A DNA stretch of 63,382 bases from an uncultured Muribaculaceae bacterium (GCA_910578805.1 CAJTRS010000007.1:2844-66225), one strand, 5' to 3'. Numbered from the stretch's first letter, positions 1-8,147 are shown. Notes: generated from the letters alone by a model not told the origin. Translations and numbers: made by a program.

Positions 1-126
1 AAAAAGGGCAACACGGTGGACGTGACCGATTTTGCAAGCGCCTTGGCTCGCTTTATCAAAGGCAAAGGTGTCAGCTGCACATATATAATTGACGGGCTGA
101 CCATGCGTCTGACCGTATCAGACTGA
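1..126 (+). CDS. C-terminal end of an unidentified protein (5' truncated by the window)
   Basis: Frame 1 is open from the first base to a TGA at 124-126 and gives the last 41 residues of a protein ending in LTVSD. The codon pattern matches the genes downstream. The next gene starts 7 bp later on the same strand, so this is very probably the preceding member of the exported-protein operon. The fragment is too short for me to assign a family. Confidence 0.6.
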   Translation, partial: KKGNTVDVTDFASALARFIKGKGVSCTYIIDGLTMRLTVSD

Positions 127-133
127 CAATATC

Positions 134-1576
134 ATGAACCGGATATTAATCATATTGGCCACAGCCTTGGCGTGCACATTCAGCGCGGCAGGCAAAAAGC
201 CTAACGAGCCGCAGGCACCCGAATGGGTGAAGATGAAACCCGCCGTATCGGGATATTACGTGGGGGTGGGGAGCGCATCGGTATCCACCAAAGACTATCG
301 GGAGAAAGCCAAGGAGAAGGCCCTTGCCGATATGACTTCGGACATAGAGTTGAAGATTGCCTCACAATCGCTGTTCGAACGCCTTGATCAAAACGGAGAC
401 TACAGCGAAACGTACCGCAACGACATACGCTCGGAGTCATCGGCATGGCTCGAAGGCTATGAACTCGCCGACACATATTCCGACGGTAAGAACTATTACG
501 TACAGTACCGTCTGAGCAAAGCCGATTTCGATCGCATCAGACGTGAACGCGTGAAGAAAGCCACAACCATTGCCGGCGATTATCTGCACAAGGGACGTGC
601 GGCCCATAGCGCCGGGCGTGTCCTCGATGCTGTAGAACTGTATGTAGCAGGCATCAAAGCCATAGAACCATACGGCAACGAGCGACCCGAAGCCACCGTT
701 GACGGCAACACCGTAAACCTCGCCTCAGAACTCATCTATTCACTGACCGGGCTGTTCAGCCGCCTCGAGCTGATACCGACCCCTGAGGAAGTTACGGTAA
801 CACCGTTTCAGCGTGAGGTCATACCGGTAAAGATTCTCGTGCGATCCGACGGTCGGCCGGCAACCGGCATGAAACTCAAAGCCCGCTTCTCCAACGGCGA
901 CGGAAATATCTCCGTCAGTGACCGCACAGACGCCGACGGTTCTACCGATATAATCATGCGCGAGATATCGGCCAAACCGCAACACCGTGATCTGGTAGTC
1001 TCGACCGACATGGATATGGCATCGGTATTCGACACTCCCGCCACCGAAGCGTTGGGCAAAAGGATATTTTCGTCACTCCAACCACTGTACATACCGGTTA
1101 ACCTGGAGGACAACGACCTAAAGGCCATCATATACACAACAGACCACGACTCGTCATCTCTGTTGCGATTCCTGTCGGGCTACTTCTCCTCAAATTACTT
1201 CGACATGGTTGACCAAAGTTGCGACGCCGACCTTAATATCATTGTATCCACACGGATACGAAACGGCGGAATAGTCCACGGACAGCTTTACGACATGCGC
1301 GAATACTTCACATCGTGCACAGTAAGTATAGAAGATCTCAACGCCCCCTCCCACCCCGAGGTGGCAAGAGTTACCATAGACGACTTCCGCACACTATCGC
1401 CGGTGTCAACAAGCGCCACGGCAGCACGCGCATCGGCACAACGCGAAATGTTCAAGCGTATCAGCAAGCAACTTGACAAACGTTTGGCCGAAGCCAAATT
1501 CGCCCGACGGACACCATCGGACAGCCAACCGACAGATGACGAAACTCCCGATGATGACACTCCATCTGACTTCTGA
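134..1576 (+). CDS. Exported LPP20-like protein with acidic tail
   Basis: The 480-residue product begins with a signal peptide (about residues 1-19, ending near SAAG). A region at about 30-140 resembles the LPP20 lipoprotein family: a YYVGVGSA start, a helical stretch of regularly spaced Ala and Lys, then a beta segment ending YYVQYRLSK. A middle segment (about 225-310) looks like an Ig-type beta domain. The C-terminus is acidic and low in complexity (TDDETPDDDTPSDF). No cysteine lipobox is obvious, so it is probably periplasmic. It is the second gene of a same-strand run and is followed 49 bp later by a second LPP20-like gene. Its exact function is unknown; LPP20 relatives are cell-envelope proteins. 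The family assignment rests on motif resemblance only. Confidence 0.6.
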   Translation: MNRILIILATALACTFSAAGKKPNEPQAPEWVKMKPAVSGYYVGVGSASVSTKDYREKAKEKALADMTSDIELKIASQSLFERLDQNGDYSETYRNDIRSESSAWLEGYELADTYSDGKNYYVQYRLSKADFDRIRRERVKKATTIAGDYLHKGRAAHSAGRVLDAVELYVAGIKAIEPYGNERPEATVDGNTVNLASELIYSLTGLFSRLELIPTPEEVTVTPFQREVIPVKILVRSDGRPATGMKLKARFSNGDGNISVSDRTDADGSTDIIMREISAKPQHRDLVVSTDMDMASVFDTPATEALGKRIFSSLQPLYIPVNLEDNDLKAIIYTTDHDSSSLLRFLSGYFSSNYFDMVDQSCDADLNIIVSTRIRNGGIVHGQLYDMREYFTSCTVSIEDLNAPSHPEVARVTIDDFRTLSPVSTSATAARASAQREMFKRISKQLDKRLAEAKFARRTPSDSQPTDDETPDDDTPSDF

Positions 1577-1625
1577 GGCATATAAATCCGATAAAACATT
1601 TTTTCAATTTAACACAATTCCGATT

Positions 1626-2168
1626 ATGAAACTTTACACCGTAGTAGCCATAGCCGCAACACTGAGCGTGGCACTGACATGCTGTTCAGCAAGCAAAAAC
1701 CAGACTAACTCCGATGAAAAAGAGATAGTGCAACTCTGCAACTACACCACCGATGACCAGACATTCTATGCCAATGGCATAGCCGAAAGCACCGACATGC
1801 AGATGGCCAAGGACAAAGCCATATCCTCAGCACGTGCCCAGATATCGGCATCGCTCAACCTCGCCGTAGAAAACTTCGTAAAACGTTTCCGCACCGATAC
1901 CAACGATGTGCTTGACCAAAAAACCGAGGACCGCCTACAGACACTCACCATACAGACCCTTACCGGCTCTTCGCTGGTATGCGAACGCCTCGTGCGCACC
2001 GATACCGGCAAATATCGCGCCTACGTGTCGGTGGCTCTGCCCAAACAGGCTGTGATCGATGCCGCCAAGAAGGCCTTGGACGACGAGAAAAAGGCCAATC
2101 TTGACACCCGCATGGCCGAATTTGACAAAATAGCCGAACAGGAAATCATAAAGGCAGGTGTCAACTGA
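1626..2168 (+). CDS. Small LPP20-like lipoprotein
   Basis: The 180-residue product starts at the ATG at 1626; an upstream in-frame start at 1473 lies inside the previous gene and has no signal peptide, so it was not used. The N-terminus is a typical lipoprotein signal with cysteines at the end of the hydrophobic core (VALTCCSAS). Residues about 45-155 repeat the layout seen in the preceding protein: FYANGIAEST, an Ala- and Lys-rich helix, then a strand ending YRAYVSVALPK. The two are probably distant paralogues. The gene lies between the larger LPP20-like gene and the transglutaminase-like gene with short gaps (49 and 31 bp), which suggests one transcript. The function is unknown beyond an expected envelope location. 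Confidence 0.6.
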   Translation: MKLYTVVAIAATLSVALTCCSASKNQTNSDEKEIVQLCNYTTDDQTFYANGIAESTDMQMAKDKAISSARAQISASLNLAVENFVKRFRTDTNDVLDQKTEDRLQTLTIQTLTGSSLVCERLVRTDTGKYRAYVSVALPKQAVIDAAKKALDDEKKANLDTRMAEFDKIAEQEIIKAGVN

Positions 2169-2199
2169 CAACCTCTCCTAACCATTATTCCATAAAGCC

Positions 2200-3726
2200 A
2201 TGAAACGCTATGTCAGCATCATATACGGCTCCCTCATCACGATAACTGCGGCCATATGGCCGCAGTTATCGCATGGGCAGTCGTTCGGCAACGAATGGCA
2301 GGAGGAGTTCAACCGCACGGCCAAAAGCCATCTGCAGGAGTTTGAGGAGACAGCCCGCTCCCATTTCGAACAGATACGCAGCAACCTCAACGCCGACTTC
2401 ATCAAAACAATCGACAATGCATGGCGTGACTACCGCGTAATGGCCGGAGAGGAACGCCCGCAGCGAAAGGAGCCGGAGACAATTCCCGTGGCTCCGGAAC
2501 TTCCCGACAACAAACCGGCACCTGATCCATTAGAGCTCATACCCGGCAAAATCAACATGCCCTACGTGCCGGTAAAACCCATAGACCTCACCGTGCCCAA
2601 GAATCCACAGCCGCTGTTGGTCAAAGAGCCTCGGGTTATGCAGTTCGATTTCTTCGGCACAAAATGCCAGATAAAACCATGCGATTACAGCAATCTCGAC
2701 GTACGTCCCGATCAGAATTCCATAAAACAGGCATGGCAACAATGCTCGGCCAGCAAACAGACGGACGGACTGATCGATGACTGCATCAGGCTACGCGAAT
2801 CGCTCCGGCTGCCCGACATGGGCTATCTCTGGCTTCTCGAGACTGTAGCCGAAGAGATTTGTCCCGGCAATCCCGACTCGCAGGCATTCCTGACGGCATA
2901 TCTTCTAAACCAGTCGGGCTACGACACAAAGATTGGATTCAGCGATTCAGCCCTCACACTGCTTTTCCCCACCGATGTGCTCGTATATGCCACCCCTCGA
3001 GTGGAAATCGACGGCAAAGACTATTATATCCGCAACCGTAAGGCCGCCGAGACCTATGTGCGCACGTTCAACACCGACTTCTACAAAGACGGAATAGAGA
3101 TACGCATGGTGCCCGACCGCATGCCGGAATTCCCCGCTGACCAACCCGGACATGTGTATTCCTCCGGACTGTGGACCTCAGAGCCGGAGTTCAAAGTGAC
3201 CGTCAACGAACCGCTCATGAAATTCATGGGTGAATATCCGCAGATTTCATGGGAATACTACGCCCAGGCACCGCTTACGGAAGAGTTCCGCGCCAATGTG
3301 CTGCCTGTGATGGCCGAACGCACGAAAGGGGCCGGGCTGAATGAATATGACGGTGTGAGAAAACTGCTGGCGTTTCTTCACTACGGTTTTGACTACAAGG
3401 AGGACCACAAGCAATACGGCTACGAGAAAGTGAACTTCCCCGACGAGAATTTCTATTACCCGTTCAACGACTGCGAGGATCGCTCGATACTTTTCGCCAC
3501 TCTCGTGCGAGAGATATACGGCCTTGATGTCGTGCTCCTCCACTACCCTAACCACCTGAGCACTGCGGTGAATTTCAACGATCCCACCGCAAAAGGCGAC
3601 TTCCTGACCATCGACGGAAAGCACTATGTGGTGTGTGACCCCACTTTTTCGGGTGCGCCGGTAGGCATGAGCATGCCGCAATATGCCTCTGCCAAACCGG
3701 AGATATACCGGATAGCCCGTCGGTAA
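2200..3726 (+). CDS. Exported transglutaminase-like cysteine protease or transferase
   Basis: The 508-residue product has a signal peptide (about 1-26, ending SHGQS) and an amphipathic helical region (30-75). A Pro-rich linker (90-140) follows. The C-terminal transglutaminase-like domain carries a plausible catalytic triad: Cys425 in NDCEDRS, His452 in YPNHLS and Asp480 in VVCDPTF. Such domains act as papain-like proteases or amidases; the substrate cannot be deduced. The gene closes the LPP20-like operon and is followed by a hairpin terminator. The codons of the signal peptide contain a 32-bp perfect palindrome (2240-2271), so the mRNA should form a strong hairpin about 40 nt after the start codon. 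Confidence 0.7.
   Translation: MKRYVSIIYGSLITITAAIWPQLSHGQSFGNEWQEEFNRTAKSHLQEFEETARSHFEQIRSNLNADFIKTIDNAWRDYRVMAGEERPQRKEPETIPVAPELPDNKPAPDPLELIPGKINMPYVPVKPIDLTVPKNPQPLLVKEPRVMQFDFFGTKCQIKPCDYSNLDVRPDQNSIKQAWQQCSASKQTDGLIDDCIRLRESLRLPDMGYLWLLETVAEEICPGNPDSQAFLTAYLLNQSGYDTKIGFSDSALTLLFPTDVLVYATPRVEIDGKDYYIRNRKAAETYVRTFNTDFYKDGIEIRMVPDRMPEFPADQPGHVYSSGLWTSEPEFKVTVNEPLMKFMGEYPQISWEYYAQAPLTEEFRANVLPVMAERTKGAGLNEYDGVRKLLAFLHYGFDYKEDHKQYGYEKVNFPDENFYYPFNDCEDRSILFATLVREIYGLDVVLLHYPNHLSTAVNFNDPTAKGDFLTIDGKHYVVCDPTFSGAPVGMSMPQYASAKPEIYRIARR
2240..2271. repeat. 32-bp perfect palindrome inside a signal-peptide coding region
   Basis: Two 16-bp arms (left arm begins CGATAACTGCGG) are exact reverse complements with no spacer. 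They cover codons 14-24 of the transglutaminase-like gene. As RNA the arms would form a GC-rich hairpin with a minimal loop just downstream of the initiation region. It may affect translation or be a protein-binding site; no function is shown by the sequence. Confidence 0.9.
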
Positions 3727-3740
3727 TTACCTTGACATAT

Positions 3741-3812
3741 AAACAGACGGTGGCGTCGGCAATAATTGCCGACGCCACTTTTCAATGTCCATGCCGATGC
3801 TCTCGGCAATAT
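3741..3812 (-). pseudogene. Decayed duplicate of the tatD 3' end
   Basis: These roughly 72 bp align with 5556-5629, the last codons of the intact tatD gene. The block CCATGCCGATGCTCTCGGCA is identical in both, and AAACAGAC..GGTGGCGT and GCCACTT are shared. Roughly ten substitutions and two single-base gaps shift the reading frame, so this copy is dead. It lies in the same orientation as tatD, on the other side of the GH20 gene. The hairpin at 3750-3778 is built from this remnant. Confidence 0.75.
3750..3782 (+). terminator. Hairpin terminator after the transglutaminase-like gene
   Basis: Perfect 14-bp arms (GTGGCGTCGGCAAT and its complement) are separated by one base and followed by TTTT. 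It lies 24 bp after the stop codon. The sequence derives from the tatD remnant, whose intact counterpart is only partly palindromic. Confidence 0.75.
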
Positions 3813-3846
3813 AACACTCAGATAATGAATAACCGACAAATTTGAT

Positions 3847-3854
3847 TATATTTG
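3847..3854 (+). promoter_or_regulatory. Candidate -7 element upstream of the GH20 gene
   Basis: TATATTTG matches the Bacteroidetes TAnnTTTG element, 76 bp before the GH20 start codon. No TTG or TTTG stands at the expected 19-21 bp upstream (ATG occurs there instead), so the promoter is only partly supported. Confidence 0.35.
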
Positions 3855-3930
3855 CATATCCATGACAGGTGATTCATTTTGCAAATGTCACCCCAGTGGC
3901 ACTTTTTTTAATTCTTAGCTACAAATCTGC

Positions 3931-5490
3931 ATGAAACACCGGCTATCCATTATTATCCTGTTCTTATCCTATGCAGCCATCGCCTGCGGTCAAATAGTGC
4001 TTCCAACCCCCACCAATGTGGAAATGAAAAAAGGCAACCTGACCCTACAAAATAACATTTCCGCATATGCCAATGACACTACCGCATTTTACGTAAGTTT
4101 TTTGCGTAGCGAAGTACTCCACAACGCATCTGTCAGATGGCAATCCAAAGCATCTGACGCCCACATATGCTGGATAAACGACCCGTCACTTCCGCCAGAA
4201 GGATATAAGATAAATATCAATCCGAAGCAGATGACAATATCCGCTTCTGATGAAAGAGGATTTATCTATGCCGTGCAGACATTGAGGCAATGGGGTTCCG
4301 GTCAGCCCGGGAAACTTACATTTGCCTGTGCCGAAATAACCGACTGTCCACGTATGCAATGGCGCTGCTTCCTGCTGGATTCCGGACGCCAGTACCAACG
4401 GATATCCGCCATAAAAAAGTATATCGACATGGCATCTATGCTTAAAATGAACTATTTTCACTGGCACTTGACGGAAGGACTGGGCTGGCGGATAGAAATC
4501 AAGCGATATCCGCGCCTTGCCCAAGTAGGAGGTTCGGCAGGAAAAGGGGAAGAACAACAAGGATTTTACACACAGGACGAAATACGGGAGGTGATCAGAT
4601 ATGCCAGCCAACGCAACATCACCATTGTGCCGGAAATAGATATGCCCGGACATGCGGAAGCCGCTCTTTACGCACACCCGGAGTTGGGTTGCTTCGGCCG
4701 GCCCGTTGAAGTGCCTCAACAAGGATTCACCCAAAACATATTCTGTGCCGGAAAGGAAGATGTATTGACTTTCCTGAAAAACGTATTGGACGAAGTGTGC
4801 GGGCTTTTCCCCTCCCCATACATTCATTTGGGAGGAGACGAAGCACCGAAGGGTAATTGGGACAAATGCGAAGATTGCCAACAGAGAATCGCCGCGTTGA
4901 ATCTGAAAGACAGCCACGACCTTCAACTTTGGTTCGCCGCACAAATGGCAAACCACTTGAAACAGAAAGGACGCAAAGCCATATTCTGGGGAGATGTCGT
5001 TTATCAGAACGGATATCCACTGCCCGACAACACAGTCATTCAATGGTGGAACTACCGTGGCCACAAAGACTTGGCACTACGCAACGCACTCAAACACAAC
5101 TATCCGGTAATTTGCAGTTCCAATTACTATACTTATCTGAACTTTCCGCTCACTCCGTGGCGGGGATACCAGAATGAACGCACATTCGACTTGAAAGACT
5201 TGTATCTGGACAATCCTTCGAACAAGGCTTACAATGAGGATAATCCTTTGATCCTCGGCATGAGTTGCGCATTATGGACTGACGACGTAGTAACGGAACG
5301 CATGATAGACCGACGTCTGTTTCCCCGCATCATCGGACTGGCAGAACAGATGTGGCATCAGGGAGATACATCGGACTTCACCCGTTTTTACCAACACGTT
5401 CTTCAAAAGAAAGAATGGTTCGAACGACAGGGATATGAATTCGGACCGGCTTTAAAAAGCGAAGTGCCGGAAAGTTACAAATGGGATTAA
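3931..5490 (+). CDS. Beta-N-acetylhexosaminidase, glycoside hydrolase family 20
   Basis: This exported enzyme should release terminal N-acetylglucosamine or N-acetylgalactosamine from glycans. The 519-residue product has a signal peptide ending AAIACG (a lipoprotein site at Cys19 is possible). A GH20 N-terminal alpha/beta domain (about 22-130) precedes the catalytic barrel. Barrel motifs are FHWHLTE (176-182), PEIDMPGHAEA (234-244) and the catalytic pair Asp303-Glu304 in HLGGDEAPK. The gene stands alone, convergent with tatD. A broken copy of the tatD 3' end lies upstream and leucine TTG codons look more frequent than in neighbours. Both suggest the gene was inserted here, probably for host mucin or N-glycan use. 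Family certain; substrate inferred. Confidence 0.92.
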   Translation: MKHRLSIIILFLSYAAIACGQIVLPTPTNVEMKKGNLTLQNNISAYANDTTAFYVSFLRSEVLHNASVRWQSKASDAHICWINDPSLPPEGYKININPKQMTISASDERGFIYAVQTLRQWGSGQPGKLTFACAEITDCPRMQWRCFLLDSGRQYQRISAIKKYIDMASMLKMNYFHWHLTEGLGWRIEIKRYPRLAQVGGSAGKGEEQQGFYTQDEIREVIRYASQRNITIVPEIDMPGHAEAALYAHPELGCFGRPVEVPQQGFTQNIFCAGKEDVLTFLKNVLDEVCGLFPSPYIHLGGDEAPKGNWDKCEDCQQRIAALNLKDSHDLQLWFAAQMANHLKQKGRKAIFWGDVVYQNGYPLPDNTVIQWWNYRGHKDLALRNALKHNYPVICSSNYYTYLNFPLTPWRGYQNERTFDLKDLYLDNPSNKAYNEDNPLILGMSCALWTDDVVTERMIDRRLFPRIIGLAEQMWHQGDTSDFTRFYQHVLQKKEWFERQGYEFGPALKSEVPESYKWD

Positions 5491-5520
5491 CTTCGTGAGT
5501 ATCCGATATTACAGAATAGC

Positions 5521-5537
5521 CCTCCGGAATCGGGAGG
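5521..5537. terminator. Weak hairpin between convergent GH20 and tatD
   Basis: A 5-bp stem (CCTCC and GGAGG) with a 7-nt loop lies in the 56-bp gap between the two stop codons. There is no clear T-run on either strand, so terminator activity is uncertain. Confidence 0.3.
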
Positions 5538-5546
5538 CAACGCGTG

Positions 5547-6320
5547 TCACAAGGCAAACAGACCGGTGGCGTTGGCAGTCGTCACCGATGCCACTTCTTC
5601 AATATCCATGCCGATGCTCTCGGCAATATGGGCGGCTATGAGCGGCAGATATGCCGATTCGTTGCGTTTGCCCCTATGCGGCACAGGAGCCAGATAAGGC
5701 GAATCGGTCTCCAGAAGCATACGCCCGGTTCCTATGGCCGGCAACACACTGCGCAAACTGCAATTCTTAAATGTGACAATGCCGTTGATGCCGAAGTAGA
5801 AGTCAACGGTGCGCCTTATGCGCTCCACGTCAGCTACCGTACCTCCGAAACTGTGCATCACGCCCTTGGCTTCGGGAAATGCCTGAAGCACTTCAAGCAC
5901 GGAATCAAGACCGTCACGGCAATGTATTATGACGGGAAGGGAGGCCTCGCGCGCCCAATGCATCTGCGCTTCAAGCACCTGCATCTGAGCCTCGGCAAAC
6001 GTTGTGTCCCAGTAAAGGTCTATGCCTATTTCCCCCACAGCGACATAGCGCCCTGCGACAGAACCGAATTCACACCTTATCTCGTCGAGACGTTCGCGCC
6101 AGTCCTCCTTCACCTCCGTGGGGTGAAGCCCCATGGCCATAGCTATGACATCAGGACGCCGCGACTGTACAAGCTTCATCGGCTCCACGGTGGAGCAATC
6201 GACATTAGGAAATATCATTCGGCCAATGCCGGCCGCCACAGCCCGGTCCACGGCCTCAAGCGCCCCCGTCTCTCCTCCAAAATCTTCGAGATACAGATGT
6301 GTGTGGGTGTCTATATACAT
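5547..6320 (-). CDS. tatD: TatD-family metal-dependent DNase
   Basis: The 257-residue product is a TatD-type amidohydrolase-fold nuclease, acting on DNA 3' ends and in tRNA quality control in characterised members. Metal-binding motifs are present in order: THTHL (His6, His8), GEIGID (Glu97), IHCRD (His133), MHSFGG (His156) and LETDSPYL (Asp206). The length is normal for the family. It lies 3 bp downstream of the polyprenyl synthase gene, so the two are co-transcribed from the promoter at 7320-7349. Its last 74 bp are duplicated in decayed form at 3741-3812, on the far side of the GH20 gene. The start is the ATG giving MYIDTHTH, where homologues begin. Confidence 0.93.
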   Translation of the reverse strand: MYIDTHTHLYLEDFGGETGALEAVDRAVAAGIGRMIFPNVDCSTVEPMKLVQSRRPDVIAMAMGLHPTEVKEDWRERLDEIRCEFGSVAGRYVAVGEIGIDLYWDTTFAEAQMQVLEAQMHWAREASLPVIIHCRDGLDSVLEVLQAFPEAKGVMHSFGGTVADVERIRRTVDFYFGINGIVTFKNCSLRSVLPAIGTGRMLLETDSPYLAPVPHRGKRNESAYLPLIAAHIAESIGMDIEEVASVTTANATGLFAL

Positions 6321-6323
6321 TGC

Positions 6324-7289
6324 TCAGTTCTGGCGGGTGCGTGATTTTTCAGCTATCTCCACAAAAAACTCACGCGCCGCAGGCGTAAGCGCCGCCCGGT
6401 CAAGACAGGCTATGGCCTCATCGACATACCGGCCTATAATAGCACGACAACGGGCAGGTAGCCCGAGAGAATCATACACACCGCGCACCGACTCTATCTT
6501 ATGAGCCGGCTCCGACGGTGAGGATATCTCGCGTGCAAGCACGCCGGTCCGGTCCTCGGCCATGGCAGTTATCAGCAGCCATGTCTTCTTGTCATTGATG
6601 ATATCTCCGCCAATCTCCTTGCCGAACACTATCGGATCACCGTAAGTGTCGAGATAATCGTCCTGAAGCTGGAATGCAAGCCCGAGTTTCTCGCCGTAAC
6701 TGTACATGGCGCGGCAACTGTCGGCCGGGGCTCCGGCCATCAATGCCCCCATTTCACATGCACAGCCAAGCAGTACCGACGTCTTCAGACGTATCATATC
6801 CATATATTCCTCGACGCTCACATCTGTCCTGTCCTCAAAGTCCATGTCATACTGCTGCCCTTCATATATCTCCATGGCCGTACGGTAAAAAAGCGATATA
6901 ACCTGCCGCATGCGGCTGTCGGGACAACCGCGCGTAATCATATCGGTGGCCATACTGAGCATGGCATCGCCGCTGAGAATGGCAGTGCGGTCACCCCAGC
7001 GGGTGTGCACTGTTGGACGTCCGCGACGCATGTCGGCATGATCCATCACATCGTCATGCAGCAACGTGAAGTTATGGAACATCTCTATCCCCGAAGCCTG
7101 ATTAACGGCTGAACGGGGATCGGCGCCGAAAGCCTCGCAACAGGCAAGTGTCAGCACCGGACGCAGCCGCTTGCCACCGCAGTCAAGAGTGTATTTGACG
7201 GGAGCATACAATCCTGCCGGACTCGACGGATAGGATATTTCTTTCAGACTTTGTTCTATGATTCCAAGATATTCACTGTGTGTGAGCAT
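6324..7289 (-). CDS. Short-chain polyprenyl diphosphate synthase (farnesyl or geranylgeranyl)
   Basis: The enzyme condenses isopentenyl diphosphate with allylic diphosphates to make isoprenoid precursors for quinones and undecaprenyl phosphate. The 321-residue protein has GGKRLRP (38-44), the first Asp-rich motif DDVMD (79-83) and the second DDYLD (210-214). The start MLTHSEY at 7289 is preferred. The longer reading frame to 7322 would begin inside the -7 box of the promoter at 7320-7327. tatD follows after 3 bp. Whether the product is C15 or C20 cannot be settled from the motif alone (Phe stands five residues before the first Asp motif). Confidence 0.88.
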   Translation of the reverse strand: MLTHSEYLGIIEQSLKEISYPSSPAGLYAPVKYTLDCGGKRLRPVLTLACCEAFGADPRSAVNQASGIEMFHNFTLLHDDVMDHADMRRGRPTVHTRWGDRTAILSGDAMLSMATDMITRGCPDSRMRQVISLFYRTAMEIYEGQQYDMDFEDRTDVSVEEYMDMIRLKTSVLLGCACEMGALMAGAPADSCRAMYSYGEKLGLAFQLQDDYLDTYGDPIVFGKEIGGDIINDKKTWLLITAMAEDRTGVLAREISSPSEPAHKIESVRGVYDSLGLPARCRAIIGRYVDEAIACLDRAALTPAAREFFVEIAEKSRTRQN

Positions 7290-7319
7290 GGTATATACGT
7301 ATAATGAGGTTTTGTAGTG

Positions 7320-7349
7320 CAAACTTACGCAATTTTTTCGTTATTTCAA
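7320..7349 (-). promoter_or_regulatory. Promoter of the polyprenyl synthase-tatD operon
   Basis: On the minus strand TTG, 19 bp, then TAAGTTTG match the Bacteroidetes consensus. Transcription should start near 7313, giving a leader of about 24 nt and confirming the shorter start of the synthase gene. Confidence 0.7.
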
Positions 7350-7378
7350 GAAAGAAGGACAAAAAGGTAATATAACAT

Positions 7379-7409
7379 TTTGCCGGATAAAAAATTATGT
7401 CTAACTTTG
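7379..7409 (+). promoter_or_regulatory. Promoter of the rpsF-rpsR-rplI operon
   Basis: TTTG, 19 bp, then TAACTTTG followed by C is a full match to the Bacteroidetes promoter. The start should fall near 7415, leaving a leader of about 58 nt. A small hairpin (TGACC, loop AAAT, GGTCA at 7419-7432) would form at the very 5' end of the mRNA. Confidence 0.75.
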
Positions 7410-7473
7410 CAGCGCTTTTGACCAAATGGTCAGGCATGATTACAAATTATTAAATATCAATTTACTAACCAGT

Positions 7474-7851
7474 ATGAAGTACGAAACCGTTTTCATTTTA
7501 ACTCCCGTTTTGTCTGATGTACAGATGAAGGAAGCGGTAGAAAAATTCACTAAAGTGCTCACCGACAACGGTGCTGCCATAGTGAACGAAGAGAACTGGG
7601 GTCTCCGCAAGCTTGCTTACCCCATTCAGAAGAAATCCACCGGCTTTTACACCCTCGTGGAATTTGAGGGCGAACCCACATTGGTAAAGAAACTCGAAAC
7701 AGCGTTCCGCCGCGATGAGCGCGTGCTCCGCTTCCTGACATTCCGTCTTGACAAGTATGCCGCCGAATACGCCGCCAAGCGTCGTAGCCTCAAAGCAGGC
7801 AAAACAGAGACTGCCAAAGAAGAAGTAGAATCAGAAGTAAAGGAGGGTTAA
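7474..7851 (+). CDS. rpsF: 30S ribosomal protein S6
   Basis: The 125-residue product begins MKYETVFILTPVLSD, the standard S6 start, and carries the family's central beta motifs (GLRKLAYPI, GFYTLVEF). An upstream in-frame ATG at 7426 was rejected because the extra 16 residues are not S6-like and that ATG lies only about 10 nt after the predicted transcription start. S6 binds the 16S rRNA platform together with S18, encoded 3 bp downstream. The C-terminus has a Lys- and Glu-rich tail. The gene leads a three-gene ribosomal operon. Confidence 0.97.
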   Translation: MKYETVFILTPVLSDVQMKEAVEKFTKVLTDNGAAIVNEENWGLRKLAYPIQKKSTGFYTLVEFEGEPTLVKKLETAFRRDERVLRFLTFRLDKYAAEYAAKRRSLKAGKTETAKEEVESEVKEG

Positions 7852-7854
7852 ACC

Positions 7855-8124
7855 ATGGCACAAGCACAATCAGAAATCCGCTATTTGACACCCATGTCGG
7901 TTGATGTCAAGAAGAAAAAATACTGCCGTTTCAAGAGAAGCGGTATCAAGTACATCGATTACAAAGATCCGGAATTCCTCAAAAAATTCCTCAACGAACA
8001 GGGCAAGATACTTCCCCGCCGCATCACCGGCACTTCGCTGAAATTCCAGCGCCGTGTGGCTCAGGCCGTTAAGCGTGCACGCCATCTGGCTTTGCTTCCC
8101 TATGTGACCGACTTGATGAAATAA
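7855..8124 (+). CDS. rpsR: 30S ribosomal protein S18
   Basis: The 89-residue product has the S18 core: KKKYCRFKRSG, YIDYKDPEFLKKF, GKILPRRITGT and a basic C-terminal helix ending RARHLALLPY. It forms the S6:S18 heterodimer on the small subunit. It starts 3 bp after the rpsF stop and is followed 23 bp later by rplI. The single Cys does not form the zinc motif some S18 proteins carry. Length and composition are normal. Confidence 0.97.
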   Translation: MAQAQSEIRYLTPMSVDVKKKKYCRFKRSGIKYIDYKDPEFLKKFLNEQGKILPRRITGTSLKFQRRVAQAVKRARHLALLPYVTDLMK

Positions 8125-8147
8125 TCACTTTAAACGCTCAAGGAATT

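Noticed and set aside
1473..1625. N-terminal extension of the small LPP20-like lipoprotein
   Set aside because: It lies inside the previous gene and would remove the lipoprotein signal from the N-terminus.
5544..6344. 266-residue plus-strand frame covering tatD
   Set aside because: It is the exact antisense shadow of tatD, has no family motif, and lies opposite a protein with all TatD metal ligands.
7290..7322. Longer start of the polyprenyl synthase
   Set aside because: The extra codons overlap the -7 box of its own promoter.
7410..7473. S6:S18-binding autoregulatory leader before rpsF
   Set aside because: Only a 5-bp hairpin is visible; the conserved features of the known motif were not found.
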